From positions 1 to 64,000 of the forward strand of contig JAZUFW010000054.1 of NCBI GenBank assembly GCA_045640905.1: a DNA stretch of 64,000 bases, in the 5' to 3' direction. The notes under the pieces were generated by a model that ran no database searches, was not told the DNA's origin, and saw only the letters and a program-made list of their open reading frames with translations. The position numbers and the translations under genes were made by a program. Source of the DNA: JAILLW01 sp045640905 (GTDB lineage Bacteria > Bacillota > Clostridia > Lachnospirales > Lachnospiraceae). How positions within the stretch are numbered: the stretch's first letter is position 1; each line of letters opens with the position of its first letter. Positions 15,778-24,584 of this stretch are shown one piece after another.

Positions 15778-17141
15778 TACATATCTTCCAGGCTGATCAA
15801 TTTCAAATTGGTTTTAACTTTGGCTTCCAGATTCAATTTCTCATCAAATCTGCGAACCGAGAACAAATAAACATAATCGACTCTGATTTTTGCTTCCTTG
15901 CAACAGTAAAGCAACCACTCATAATCATCGTATCTCATAAGAGGTTTATCCCAATTGCAAATGCTGACAATTGTGTCACCTTTTTCATTCTGAGCGATAA
16001 CATCGATTGTTCCTATTTTTCCGACCCATTCACCGATTCTGTCAATTTCTATCGGCAAAGAGCCCCACTTATTCCATTTTTCGATATGTTGCTTGCATAC
16101 TGTTCTGAAATACTCGGCAACATAAGATTTAAATTTCGGAGCTATATGAACCTTATAAAACTCAGTCGGCATCATTGTCTCCAAATCGGTCAAATTCGGA
16201 TATATGAAGGTAAAATAAAAATCAACAAAATGATTACTTATTCTGTATATTCCTTTTTGAGTGTTTTCTTTACCTTCGGTATCATACGAAAATACTTTTT
16301 CAACGAGTTCGAGTTCCATTAAATTCTTTAAATAAACCGAAATCTTTGCTCGAGAAAACTCCGTATGAAGGTACAAATCATTCAGTTTATGATGACCCTG
16401 AGCTATTGAAGAAAGAATCGTATTGTAGACATTCGTTTCTCTAAGTTCATCTTCAACAATTCTCTGCCCTTCGAATCTCAAAAAGCAATTTGGATCAAGA
16501 ATATACCTGACTATATTTTCTTTGATTGAAATCTTGTCGGAAAAATGTTCCCACAATCCCGGAACACCTCCCAAAACGGCATATGCTTCAATACACGACT
16601 CCATAGAAAAGCCCGGCGCGAATTCCATCATATGTTCAAAAGACAGTTCCTTAATCTTTAAAAAAGAGCTTAATTCATATGCTGCATCACCTATTTTATT
16701 AATCATGGAGTTTTCAACCCATCCGATTGAAGATGAGCATAAAACTATCATAACGTTCTGGGACTGCCAATAACTGTGAACAAAATTGACAAGTTCCTTC
16801 ATAAAATCATCCGAAGCTTTAATCGCATATTGGAATTCGTCAATAATTATGACCTTTTTATCTGTCTGCGTGTTGATGATTGCCTTAAATATATCCGCAA
16901 AAGTAGGATATTTGAGTAACTTAATATCATCCTTTGCCAGTTCCTGCCCCCACAGATAGCGAATCTGTCTGTCCGAAGCGGAACGTACTCTGATATAATA
17001 ATGAGGCTTATCCTGAACAAAATTCATCAATAACGCAGTTTTTCCGACATTCTTTTGTCCATAAACAACTACTATCTGCGAGCCTTCCTGGTCATAATAT
17101 GTATTTAAATGTTTCAATTCCGAAGTTCTGCCTAACAGCAT
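15777..17141 (-). CDS. Archaeal-type AAA ATPase with degenerate C-terminal nuclease-like domain
   Basis: 454 residues. The N-terminal P-loop NTPase has Walker A GQKNVGKT (28-35) and Walker B VIIIDEFQYA near residue 100. A winged-helix segment (about 240-300) precedes a C-terminal DUF234-like region (about 320-450). In DUF234 proteins this region resembles PD-(D/E)XK nucleases. Here the first acid is kept (IGTIDVI, D380) but the expected E-x-K is I394-C395-N396, so cleavage is unlikely. Members of the family are poorly understood. The gene is coupled to topB and starts three bases after the EAL gene. Confidence 0.85.
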   Translation of the reverse strand: MLLGRTSELKHLNTYYDQEGSQIVVVYGQKNVGKTALLMNFVQDKPHYYIRVRSASDRQIRYLWGQELAKDDIKLLKYPTFADIFKAIINTQTDKKVIIIDEFQYAIKASDDFMKELVNFVHSYWQSQNVMIVLCSSSIGWVENSMINKIGDAAYELSSFLKIKELSFEHMMEFAPGFSMESCIEAYAVLGGVPGLWEHFSDKISIKENIVRYILDPNCFLRFEGQRIVEDELRETNVYNTILSSIAQGHHKLNDLYLHTEFSRAKISVYLKNLMELELVEKVFSYDTEGKENTQKGIYRISNHFVDFYFTFIYPNLTDLETMMPTEFYKVHIAPKFKSYVAEYFRTVCKQHIEKWNKWGSLPIEIDRIGEWVGKIGTIDVIAQNEKGDTIVSICNWDKPLMRYDDYEWLLYCCKEAKIRVDYVYLFSVRRFDEKLNLEAKVKTNLKLISLEDM

Positions 17142-17144
17142 TAT

Positions 17145-18881
17145 CTACACCCCATACATGCTTTCCGAAAGCAACAATCTGTCAACACTTTCACTATCCA
17201 TCGGTTTGCCGAAGAAATATCCCTGAATACAGTCGCATCCGATACTCTTTAAGTAATCGAATTGTTTCTGATCTTCAACGCCTTCCGCTACCGTTTCAAA
17301 TCCCAATTTCTTTGACATATAAACAATGGTTTCAATTATGATTCTCGTATTGGAATCAAACGAAACAGTATCTACAAAAGCTTTATCAATCTTTAAGGTG
17401 TCAATCGGCAGACCTTTTAAATATGAAAGCGATGAATAGCCCGTTCCGAAATCGTCAAGCGAAACCTTAATTCCGAAACTTCTTAATGCTTCGAGTTTGT
17501 TTACTACATCAGTAAAGTCTTCGATTAATATGGTCTCCGTAATCTCCAATTCAATAAAGAAAGGATCAATTTCATATTTATTGATAATATCAAGAAGATT
17601 CTGAACAAAATCCTCTGCTCTGTATTGAACAGCCGATATGTTTAATGACAATGTAATGTTCAGATTATATTTTTCTTTCCATTCGACAAAATTCTTTATA
17701 CTGTCTTCAATGACAAAATTTCCTATAGGAATAATCGTGCCGTTTGTTTCCGCAATCGGAATAAACAAAGACGGCGGTATCATCGTGCCGTCATCATCCT
17801 TCCAACGAATCAAAGCCTCGAAGCCCCTTAATCTTTTGGAATCGGCATAATACTGCGGTTGGAAATTCATAATAAAGTTACTGTTGAATACAGCATCTTT
17901 CAGTTTGTTTTCTATATTTGCATTAGTCAGGAAATCTGACAAAATAGGAGCATCAAAATACTGAATCTGTCCACGTCCCTTTTTCTTTGCCTTAAAAAGA
18001 ACGATTTCGGCACAATTAATCAGTTCAAGCGACGTTAACGCAGACTCGGGATATTCCGCTACACCGGCCGTAAATGAAAGTCTGACTTCATTTCCGTTAG
18101 TCAGTTTTATGGGATCCTTACATTTATCGGAAACTTCCGAGAAAATGCAGTCTGCGCATACATTTCCTTTCGGATTGTATATTGCCAGGCAATAAACATC
18201 TGCATTAAAATGCGATACCAACACATCTTCCGATTCGTATACTTTAAGAATCTGTCCAAATGTTTGAACAACTTCGTCTCCGATAACTATTCCCATGGAA
18301 TCATTTATTGTATGAAATGAATCAAGGTCAAAAAACATGACCTGAATCATGGCTTTTTCGTTATTTGCTTTTGATACAAAATCAGTCAGCTTACTGACAA
18401 AATAATTACGGTTCATCAGTCCCGTATTAAAGTCATAGTAAGCCATATATGTAAGTTCTTCGTTTTGAAGCAAAGTCTTACTTACATCTGTGATTCTGAT
18501 TATTTTTACATTGGGAGAATCGGACATTTCCTTGACCAAATCAACAGCGCATTCGATATACGCTCTGCGACCCGAGAGTTTAAAAACCGCATCGCGATGC
18601 ACCTCAGTAGTCTTTTCAAGGAAAATAAGGTCTCTAAAAAGAAGAACAGACTGTTCCTCTATATATGAATAAAGCTTTGAAATATCATTAATATCATGAA
18701 TTTCAACATCCGGGAAAAACTCGCTAAATGCTCCGAGCGTATTTACAGTTCCCTTTTCCAAATCAATATAAATAATTGCGCTGGATGACGTGGCGCATAC
18801 AAGCCGATACATTCTTTCATCGGCTTGCAGGCGACCGTTCATTGCGTTAAGAAGATCAACTTGATAACGTAACTCGTCCAT
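17145..18881 (-). CDS. Cyclic-di-GMP phosphodiesterase, degenerate GGDEF plus intact EAL
   Basis: 578 residues, no membrane segment. Order: PAS-like sensor (about 20-135), GGDEF domain (about 145-310), EAL domain (about 325-572). The GGDEF signature is replaced by FNADV (225-229), so diguanylate cyclase activity should be lost. The EAL residues are all in place: E355 in FEALIRW, N414, E446, the DDFGTGYSS pair at 476-477, K500 region, E533 in VAEGVE and Q553 in QGYFF. It should hydrolyse c-di-GMP, perhaps with GTP or another nucleotide bound to the dead GGDEF as a regulator. AGGGGT precedes the ATG. Confidence 0.92.
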   Translation of the reverse strand: MDELRYQVDLLNAMNGRLQADERMYRLVCATSSSAIIYIDLEKGTVNTLGAFSEFFPDVEIHDINDISKLYSYIEEQSVLLFRDLIFLEKTTEVHRDAVFKLSGRRAYIECAVDLVKEMSDSPNVKIIRITDVSKTLLQNEELTYMAYYDFNTGLMNRNYFVSKLTDFVSKANNEKAMIQVMFFDLDSFHTINDSMGIVIGDEVVQTFGQILKVYESEDVLVSHFNADVYCLAIYNPKGNVCADCIFSEVSDKCKDPIKLTNGNEVRLSFTAGVAEYPESALTSLELINCAEIVLFKAKKKGRGQIQYFDAPILSDFLTNANIENKLKDAVFNSNFIMNFQPQYYADSKRLRGFEALIRWKDDDGTMIPPSLFIPIAETNGTIIPIGNFVIEDSIKNFVEWKEKYNLNITLSLNISAVQYRAEDFVQNLLDIINKYEIDPFFIELEITETILIEDFTDVVNKLEALRSFGIKVSLDDFGTGYSSLSYLKGLPIDTLKIDKAFVDTVSFDSNTRIIIETIVYMSKKLGFETVAEGVEDQKQFDYLKSIGCDCIQGYFFGKPMDSESVDRLLLSESMYGV

Positions 18882-18901
18882 ATTGTAACCCCTAAAATAA
18901 T

Positions 18902-19987
18902 TTATTTAGCGCTGATAAGTCCCTTAGCCTTCAACAATTCAGCACATAATACAGCACCGCCGGCTGCACCTCTTACAGTATTATGAGAAAGACCTACAAA
19001 CTTGTAGTCATATATAGTATCTTCTCTGAGTCTTCCGATGGAAATACCCATACCCTTTTCGTAATCAACATCCATTGTTACCTGAGGACGGTTATCTTCT
19101 TCCATGTACTGAATAAACTGCTTGGGAGCTGAAGGTAAATTAAGTTCCTGAGGCTCACCCTTAAAAGCAAGTAACTTTTCAATCAACTGTTCCTTGGTAG
19201 GATGCTTTTTAAACTTTACAAAGCAAGCTGCAGTATGTCCGTTAAGAACAGGAACTCTGATACACTGAGCTGAAATGTTAATTCCCTCGGCAGGAACGAT
19301 TACGCCGTTTTCAACCTTTCCCCATACACGCAAAGGTTCTTTTTCGGACTTTTCCTCTTCACCGCCAATATAAGGAATAACGTTCTCAACCATTTCGGGC
19401 CAATCTTTGAATGTCTTTCCCGCACCTGAAATAGCCTGATATGTACATACTATAACTTCATAAGGTTCAAACTCTTTCCAAGCGGTAAGAGCAGGTGTAT
19501 ATGACTGAATTGAGCAGTTAGGCTTAACCGCAATAAAGCCTCTCTTTGTTCCGAGTCTCTTTTTCTGTGAATCAATTACAGCAATATGATTAGAATTAAT
19601 CTCAGGAACAATCATGGGAACATCAGGTGTCCATCTGTGAGCAGAGTTATTTGAAACAACAGGAGTTTCTGTCTTTGCATACTCTTCTTCAATTGCTCTG
19701 ATTTCATCTTTTGTCATATCGACAGCTGAAAATACGAAGTCAACCTGTGAAGCAACTGCCTCAACTTCATTGACATTCATAACAACAATATCCTTAACCT
19801 TTTCAGGCATAGGAGTTGTCATCTTCCAACGATCGCCAACAGCATCTTCATATCTTTTGCCTGCAGAACGAGGGCTGGCAGCAATTGTGGTAACTTCAAA
19901 CCAGGGATGATTCTCCAATAAAGAGATAAATCTCTGACCAACCATACCGGTTCCGCCTAAAATACCAACACGTAATTTTTCACTCAT
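18902..19987 (-). CDS. asd: Aspartate-semialdehyde dehydrogenase
   Basis: 361 residues, the longer archaeal/fungal-type ASADH. It reduces aspartyl phosphate to the semialdehyde for lysine, threonine and methionine. The N-terminal nucleotide motif GILGGTGMVGQRF and the active-site Cys in VKPNCSIQSYTP are intact, and NGHTAACFVKF lies in the substrate region. GAGGAGAAAAG precedes the ATG. It lies 21 bases after argH, so cotranscription is likely although the pathways differ. Confidence 0.95.
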   Translation of the reverse strand: MSEKLRVGILGGTGMVGQRFISLLENHPWFEVTTIAASPRSAGKRYEDAVGDRWKMTTPMPEKVKDIVVMNVNEVEAVASQVDFVFSAVDMTKDEIRAIEEEYAKTETPVVSNNSAHRWTPDVPMIVPEINSNHIAVIDSQKKRLGTKRGFIAVKPNCSIQSYTPALTAWKEFEPYEVIVCTYQAISGAGKTFKDWPEMVENVIPYIGGEEEKSEKEPLRVWGKVENGVIVPAEGINISAQCIRVPVLNGHTAACFVKFKKHPTKEQLIEKLLAFKGEPQELNLPSAPKQFIQYMEEDNRPQVTMDVDYEKGMGISIGRLREDTIYDYKFVGLSHNTVRGAAGGAVLCAELLKAKGLISAK

Positions 19988-20008
19988 AACTTTTCTCCTC
20001 TTTTATAT

Positions 20009-21397
20009 TTATTCTTTATTTAACTTATTTAAAAACTCTTTATTAACCTTAATGGAATAGTCCATTGCCGAAGGTCCCGGAGCACCGACTGTCAAACGTT
20101 TGTTGACACACGTCTTAAGAGAAATAGCTTCGTAGATATCTGCTTCAAACTCATCCGAAAACTTTTTAAGTTCATCAATATCCATTTCATCAATGGCTTT
20201 TTCCTTTTCAATACAATACAGAACTATCTGTCCGATAATTCCGTGCGCATCTCTGAACGGAACTCCCTTATTTACCAAATAATCGGCTGCATCTGTCGCA
20301 TTGGTAAATCCCTTCATGGCTGATTTTTCCATAATCGCCTTATTGAATTTCATGGTTGCCAGCATTCCGTTAAACAGGCTGAGGCAATCCTTAACAGTTT
20401 TGATTGCATCAAAGGTAACTTCCTTATCTTCCTGCATATCTTTGTTATATGCCAAAGGAATACCCTTCATGGTAGTCAAAAGAGACATCAATGCGCCATA
20501 AACTCTACCTGTCTTTCCTCTCACCAATTCTGCTATATCAGGGTTTTTCTTTTGAGGCATTATTGAAGATCCCGTTGAATAGCCGTCATCTATTTCTACA
20601 AATCTGTATTCATTGGAATTCCAAATAATGATTTCTTCCGAAAATCTCGATAAATGCATCATAATAATGGATAATGCAGATAAAAACTCGATGCAGTAAT
20701 CTCTATCGGATACGGAATCCATACTGTTTAACGTAGGTCCTTCAAATCCCAATAAAGACGCAGTATAGTTGCGATCCAAAGGATAAGTGGTTCCGGCAAA
20801 CGCTCCGGCTCCCAAAGGACAATAATTTAATCGTTCGTATATATCTGAAAGTCGCAAATAATCACGTTTAAACATTTCAAAATATGCGCCCATATGGTGT
20901 GCCAGCGTAGTGGGCTGGGCTTTTTGCAAATGGGTAAATCCGGGCATATACGTTTCTTTATTTTCTTCAATGATACCCATTAATGTATTCATAATATTGA
21001 CGAGTTCATCGCTAACATTGGTTACTTCACTGCGAACATGCATCCTCATGTCTAAAGCAACCTGATCATTTCTTGATCTTCCGGTATGCATTTTCTTTCC
21101 TGCATCACCGATTTTCTTAATCAAATTGGCTTCGACGAATGAATGAACGTCTTCGTATGAATCATCAATAATCAAAGTTCCGTCGGAAACTTCTTTTCTG
21201 ATTTCAGCCAGTCCTTTAACTATCGCATCTTTTTCTTCCAAAGTAATAATACCCTGCTTTTCAAGCATTACGACATGTGAAACACTGCCTTCAATATCTT
21301 CATCAAGCAACACTTTATCAAAATTAATTGAAGCGTTGAAATCATATACTTTCTTTTCTGTTTCCTTAGTAAATCTGCCGCCCCACAACTGAGCCAT
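20009..21397 (-). CDS. argH: Argininosuccinate lyase
   Basis: 462 residues, normal length. It splits argininosuccinate to arginine and fumarate. The fumarase-superfamily signature GSSIMPQKKNPD (about 279-290) is intact, and HTGRSRNDQV (about 106-115) is the substrate-binding block. GGAGG lies before the ATG. No argG is in the window. The preceding terminator at 21443-21474 separates it from the tRNA gene, so its promoter must lie in the roughly 45 bases between, or transcription relies on read-through. Confidence 0.97.
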   Translation of the reverse strand: MAQLWGGRFTKETEKKVYDFNASINFDKVLLDEDIEGSVSHVVMLEKQGIITLEEKDAIVKGLAEIRKEVSDGTLIIDDSYEDVHSFVEANLIKKIGDAGKKMHTGRSRNDQVALDMRMHVRSEVTNVSDELVNIMNTLMGIIEENKETYMPGFTHLQKAQPTTLAHHMGAYFEMFKRDYLRLSDIYERLNYCPLGAGAFAGTTYPLDRNYTASLLGFEGPTLNSMDSVSDRDYCIEFLSALSIIMMHLSRFSEEIIIWNSNEYRFVEIDDGYSTGSSIMPQKKNPDIAELVRGKTGRVYGALMSLLTTMKGIPLAYNKDMQEDKEVTFDAIKTVKDCLSLFNGMLATMKFNKAIMEKSAMKGFTNATDAADYLVNKGVPFRDAHGIIGQIVLYCIEKEKAIDEMDIDELKKFSDEFEADIYEAISLKTCVNKRLTVGAPGPSAMDYSIKVNKEFLNKLNKE

Positions 21398-21442
21398 AAC
21401 TTGCCTCCGAGTCTTTTGTTAAAATTGCATTTAATTTTATCA

Positions 21443-21474
21443 TAAAAAAAACCTCGAATCAATCAAATTCGAGG
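21443..21474 (-). terminator. Rho-independent terminator upstream of argH
   Basis: On the minus strand CCTCGAAT pairs with ATTCGAGG around TTGATTG, followed by TTTTTTTT. It would end transcripts coming from the tRNA-Thr gene before argH. Confidence 0.85.
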
Positions 21475-21492
21475 AAATAAAATAGGGAAAAA

Positions 21493-21541
21493 CGAGTGTG
21501 CATTTACCCGAGCTTTTTTTATTTATAAATACAACGTATTT
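21493..21541. repeat. 49-bp direct repeat, copy A
   Basis: Identical over 49 bases to 21613-21661; it begins CGAGTGTGCATTTACCCGAG. The start-to-start distance is 120 bases. Copy A lacks the full right arm of the inverted repeat found at copy B (here GTATTTTACAAAAT). Confidence 0.95.
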
Positions 21542-21550
21542 TACAAAATA

Positions 21551-21598
21551 GCATTTCGCTTGCGAAATGCTTGCGCCGAGCGCGGTCGCGATAGCGAC
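21551..21598. repeat. GC-rich paired hairpins between the 49-bp repeats
   Basis: Two perfect inverted repeats: GCATTTCG-CTTG-CGAAATGC (21551-21570) and GTCGC-GATA-GCGAC (21585-21598). They are much more GC-rich than the flanks. They look like an extragenic palindromic element rather than a terminator, since no T tract follows on either strand. Confidence 0.85.
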
Positions 21599-21612
21599 AT
21601 ATTCCTTTCGCG

Positions 21613-21661
21613 CGAGTGTGCATTTACCCGAGCTTTTTTTATTTATAAATACAACGTATTT
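21613..21661. repeat. 49-bp direct repeat, copy B
   Basis: Identical to 21493-21541. It leads directly into a long inverted repeat that reaches the 3' end of the tRNA-Thr gene. Confidence 0.95.
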
Positions 21662-21678
21662 ATAAATAGAAAAAGCTC
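21630..21678. repeat. 23-bp inverted repeat overlapping the 3' end of tRNA-Thr
   Basis: Arms 21630-21652 and 21656-21678 match at 22 of 23 positions around AAC. The right arm includes the last five bases of the tRNA gene. On the transcript it forms a hairpin that competes with the acceptor stem or acts as a processing or termination structure; no T tract follows it. Confidence 0.9.
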
Positions 21679-21746
21679 CCGAGGGGATTCGAACCCCTGA
21701 CCTACTGATTACGAATCAGTTGCCCTACCTGCTGGGCCACGGAAGC
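21674..21746 (-). tRNA. tRNA-Thr (anticodon CGU)
   Basis: 73 bases folding as a standard cloverleaf. The acceptor is GCTTCCG with CGGGAGC (one G-T pair). The anticodon stem ACTGATT...AATCAGT encloses CGT, reading ACG threonine codons. The T arm is GGGGTTCGAATCCCC. CCA is not encoded. The 3' end sits in a long inverted repeat. Confidence 0.95.
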
Positions 21747-21767
21747 TTGGTTTTGACACCGCAAATT

Positions 21768-21796
21768 ATTATATAAAAATGTTTGGCTTATTTCAA
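21768..21796 (-). promoter_or_regulatory. Promoter of tRNA-Thr
   Basis: TTGAAA (21796-21791), a 17-base spacer and TATAAT (21773-21768): a near-consensus sigma-A promoter, placing the start about 15 bases before the tRNA. It lies just past the stop of the GlgB-like gene. Confidence 0.85.
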
Positions 21797-21799
21797 GAA

Positions 21800-24214
21800 T
21801 TACTTTGCATCATCTAAAGCTTTTTTAGCCTTTTCCAATTCCTTTTGTACATTTGACGCAGCTTTCTTTGCTTTTTTCTCAGCTTCAATCATTTGTGCTT
21901 TGGCTTCTTCCATTCGCTTTTTAGCCTCTTCGAATTCCAAAAGTGCCTCCTGCTCCAATCTGGCGTACTCATCAGCGTGAGTTTTGGCTAAAGCTGCTTC
22001 TTTCTTCTTGGAAATCTTGTATTTTTCTTCTTCCGTAAAAGGAATATATAAAAATACAGCCATGGAAAAAGGAGCCAATTTGGCACTGAAATGATACGGT
22101 AATCCATCAGCGCCGATTTCGGATATCTCAATAGCCTTTGAATTGGTTACATTGGAACCCGAATACTTCTTGTCATCCGTATTAAGCAGTTCCTTATACT
22201 TTCCTGCCAAGGTAGTTCCTACATCAATGGTTCTTAATTCATTCGAAAAATTGCATACGCAAACTATGGTATCATTATCATCTTTATTCTTTCGATAATA
22301 AGAAACACAACAGTCATCTCCCGCCATGGAATTAATCCATTCAAATCCCGTAGCGGAATAATCATATTCATACAATGCCTTATTGTTTCGATATAGTTTG
22401 TTTAAGTCCTTGACCAGATTTTTAACACCTTTATTGGCATTTTTTCGCGTCAGTGCAAAATCTATACCGTTGCCTGAAAAATAGTCTTCCGTTACGCCGA
22501 GTTCCGTTCCTTCGAAAACGATTTTACGTCCGGGATGTGTGTACATGAATCCCAATAATAACCTTAAGTTGCTAAACGCATCTTTTTGCTCTCCGCTCAT
22601 ACGAAGAAGCAGCGGTTTATTCTGAAGGTAAAACAAATCATCACTTAACGCCGACACAAAGTTCTCGGAATACTGATATACCATACTGAAAGTAAGTTCA
22701 TTATGATGAGCATACCTTTGTGAAGAATCATTTGACATATAAGAAAGTAAATCATCCATCATTCCGTTATTTACTTTCATGTCAAAATACAATCCTTCGT
22801 TTTCTTTTGCGCTGACATACGGGAACGCGCACTTTTCCGATGCTATCATAAGCACATCGGGACATTCTTTCGCCATGGTTTTGTTTAGTAATCTGATAAA
22901 GTCTGTCGCTTCGAGATTTTCATTGCCACCATAGTTATTTGCTACCCATTCGCCTTCATTTCTTTTGTAATCAAGGAACAACATATCGGAAAGATTGTTT
23001 ATCTTAAAGCCGTCAATATGAAATTCCTTGGCAAGATAGCATATATAAGAAAGAACAAAATTCTTAACTTCATTTCTGCCGAAATTAAAGACTGCACTTT
23101 TTCCGTCGAAGGTTAAGCCCTTTCGCGGATCCAAATGTTCATAAAGGTTAGTTCCGTCATATGACGACAAACCTTCATCAGCTCTCGAAAATCTATCAAT
23201 AGAGGTATCAAAAATGACACCGATATCATTTTGGTGCATTATATCTGTAAATTCTTTTAAAGCAACATTTCCGCCAAATTTATCGTCAATTGAATAAAAA
23301 GAACAAATACCGTCGTCAGGATTGTTCACCCCTTGATTTGCACACATAAGTTCTACGTGAGTAAATCCCATTTCCAAAACATATTTCGCAACCGTTTCGG
23401 TGAATTCCTTACCGGTACAGTCTTTTTTAAAATCATAAGGATTAATCTGATACGCACATAAAGGTGTATTCAACTCCTTAAAGGAATCACGCTTCTTTAA
23501 ATAATTCGAATCATTGAATTCATATGAATCATCACAAACTACGGAAAAAGCCGTTCCGTCTTCGCAAATACACTCTCTGCCGAAAGGATCTACCTTTCTT
23601 AAAATGTCAGAACCTTTTATTTTAATCTCATAAAAATAGCGATTCCCAGGCTGAACATCCGGAATAAACAATTCGTAAACACCGAATTTGTCATTTAATT
23701 CCATAGGAAACATACGGCCGTCATAGTCAAAAGATTCAAGGCAGACACTGACTCTCATGGCATTAGGCGCCCAAACGGAAAACTTAACTCCGCTTTTCCC
23801 TCCGAATGTTGCACAATGAGCTCCCAAAATACTGTAGGCATCGGTACAGACTCCTTGAGTATACTTGGACAGAACTTTTTCATCGGTAAAAATATCATTA
23901 AAAGCATACGGATCTTTAATAAATACAGATGTTCCGTTTTTAACTATTTCGTATTCATATTCCGAAGGGATTTTCCCGGGAACCAAACAGGCGTAAAATC
24001 CGTTTTCGTCGGCCTGTTCCATGGGAATACTCTTTTTTGTTTTCCCTGAGGTAATAATCAAATTAACATTGTCACAATTCGGAATAAATGTTTGAAATAA
24101 AACATTGGCCCCGATTGCGCTGGGTCCCAAAACAGAAAAAGGATGAGCTTCTTCCGAATATACAATACCCTCAATCAAAGGCCAATTCATAAGCTTATAC
24201 AGTTTCTTATTCAT
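21800..24214 (-). CDS. GlgB-like protein with lost catalytic residues and coiled-coil tail
   Basis: 804 residues. Order: two CBM48/early-set modules (about 15-115 and 120-235), a GH13 branching-enzyme barrel (about 250-600), a C-terminal beta domain (about 635-725), then a Lys/Glu/Ala-rich coiled coil (about 728-804). The fold is plainly GlgB (SYDGTNLYEHLDPRKG, FLDYKRNEGEW), yet key residues are changed. The nucleophile Asp of RVDA is N406 (FKINNL), the acid/base Glu of AEES/AEDS is S459, His of SHDE is D525, and the His of region I is Arg. Branching activity is therefore unlikely; a glycogen-binding or scaffold role is an inference. GGAGG precedes the ATG. No other glycogen gene is nearby. 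Confidence 0.9.
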   Translation of the reverse strand: MNKKLYKLMNWPLIEGIVYSEEAHPFSVLGPSAIGANVLFQTFIPNCDNVNLIITSGKTKKSIPMEQADENGFYACLVPGKIPSEYEYEIVKNGTSVFIKDPYAFNDIFTDEKVLSKYTQGVCTDAYSILGAHCATFGGKSGVKFSVWAPNAMRVSVCLESFDYDGRMFPMELNDKFGVYELFIPDVQPGNRYFYEIKIKGSDILRKVDPFGRECICEDGTAFSVVCDDSYEFNDSNYLKKRDSFKELNTPLCAYQINPYDFKKDCTGKEFTETVAKYVLEMGFTHVELMCANQGVNNPDDGICSFYSIDDKFGGNVALKEFTDIMHQNDIGVIFDTSIDRFSRADEGLSSYDGTNLYEHLDPRKGLTFDGKSAVFNFGRNEVKNFVLSYICYLAKEFHIDGFKINNLSDMLFLDYKRNEGEWVANNYGGNENLEATDFIRLLNKTMAKECPDVLMIASEKCAFPYVSAKENEGLYFDMKVNNGMMDDLLSYMSNDSSQRYAHHNELTFSMVYQYSENFVSALSDDLFYLQNKPLLLRMSGEQKDAFSNLRLLLGFMYTHPGRKIVFEGTELGVTEDYFSGNGIDFALTRKNANKGVKNLVKDLNKLYRNNKALYEYDYSATGFEWINSMAGDDCCVSYYRKNKDDNDTIVCVCNFSNELRTIDVGTTLAGKYKELLNTDDKKYSGSNVTNSKAIEISEIGADGLPYHFSAKLAPFSMAVFLYIPFTEEEKYKISKKKEAALAKTHADEYARLEQEALLEFEEAKKRMEEAKAQMIEAEKKAKKAASNVQKELEKAKKALDDAK

Positions 24215-24244
24215 TTAATTCCTCCAAATGGATTTATTAATAGT

Positions 24245-24273
24245 ATGATAACAAAGATAACTACCCAAAACAA
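24245..24273 (-). promoter_or_regulatory. Candidate promoter of the GlgB-like gene
   Basis: TTGTTT (24273-24268), 17 bases, TATCAT (24250-24245), about 30 bases before the start codon. A fair sigma-A match. The divergent small gene probably uses the other strand around TACAAT at 24285-24290. Confidence 0.5.
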
Positions 24274-24314
24274 GATTTGCGGTGTACAATATATGAATTG
24301 ACGGAGGTAGTAAT

Positions 24315-24584
24315 ATGACAGATTTAGAAATATTGGAAAGAATCAATAAGTATTCCGAAGAGGTTTTAAAAGATATCGATCCGCAGAACACTCGAATATC
24401 TTTTCAGCTGGAGAAATTAAAACCGGTTATGGAAGAAATTGCCAAAGAAGAAGGCATCTCGGTCGAAGATGTATTTATAAAATATATGGATATGGCTTCT
24501 TTACAGAAGGTCGAAATGGAAGACAAATTCCAGGAAACCATGAAAGAGGCAGGCGTAACCGACTTGGGAAAGCTTGAATTTTAA
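24315..24584 (+). CDS. Small acidic protein of unknown function (89 residues)
   Basis: MTDLEILERINKYSEEVLKD starts a wholly helical, highly charged 89-residue chain with no cysteine and no membrane segment. GGAGGT lies 8 bases before the ATG, and a strong terminator follows the stop at once, so this is a real monocistronic gene on the strand opposite its neighbours. I do not recognise the family. The heptad-like spacing of Leu, Ile and Val suggests a small helical bundle or a dimeric partner protein. Confidence 0.8.
   Translation: MTDLEILERINKYSEEVLKDIDPQNTRISFQLEKLKPVMEEIAKEEGISVEDVFIKYMDMASLQKVEMEDKFQETMKEAGVTDLGKLEF

Noticed and set aside
21493..21661. A two-repeat CRISPR array
   Set aside because: Only two 49-bp units with a 71-bp gap that itself holds hairpins; no cas genes and no regular spacers.
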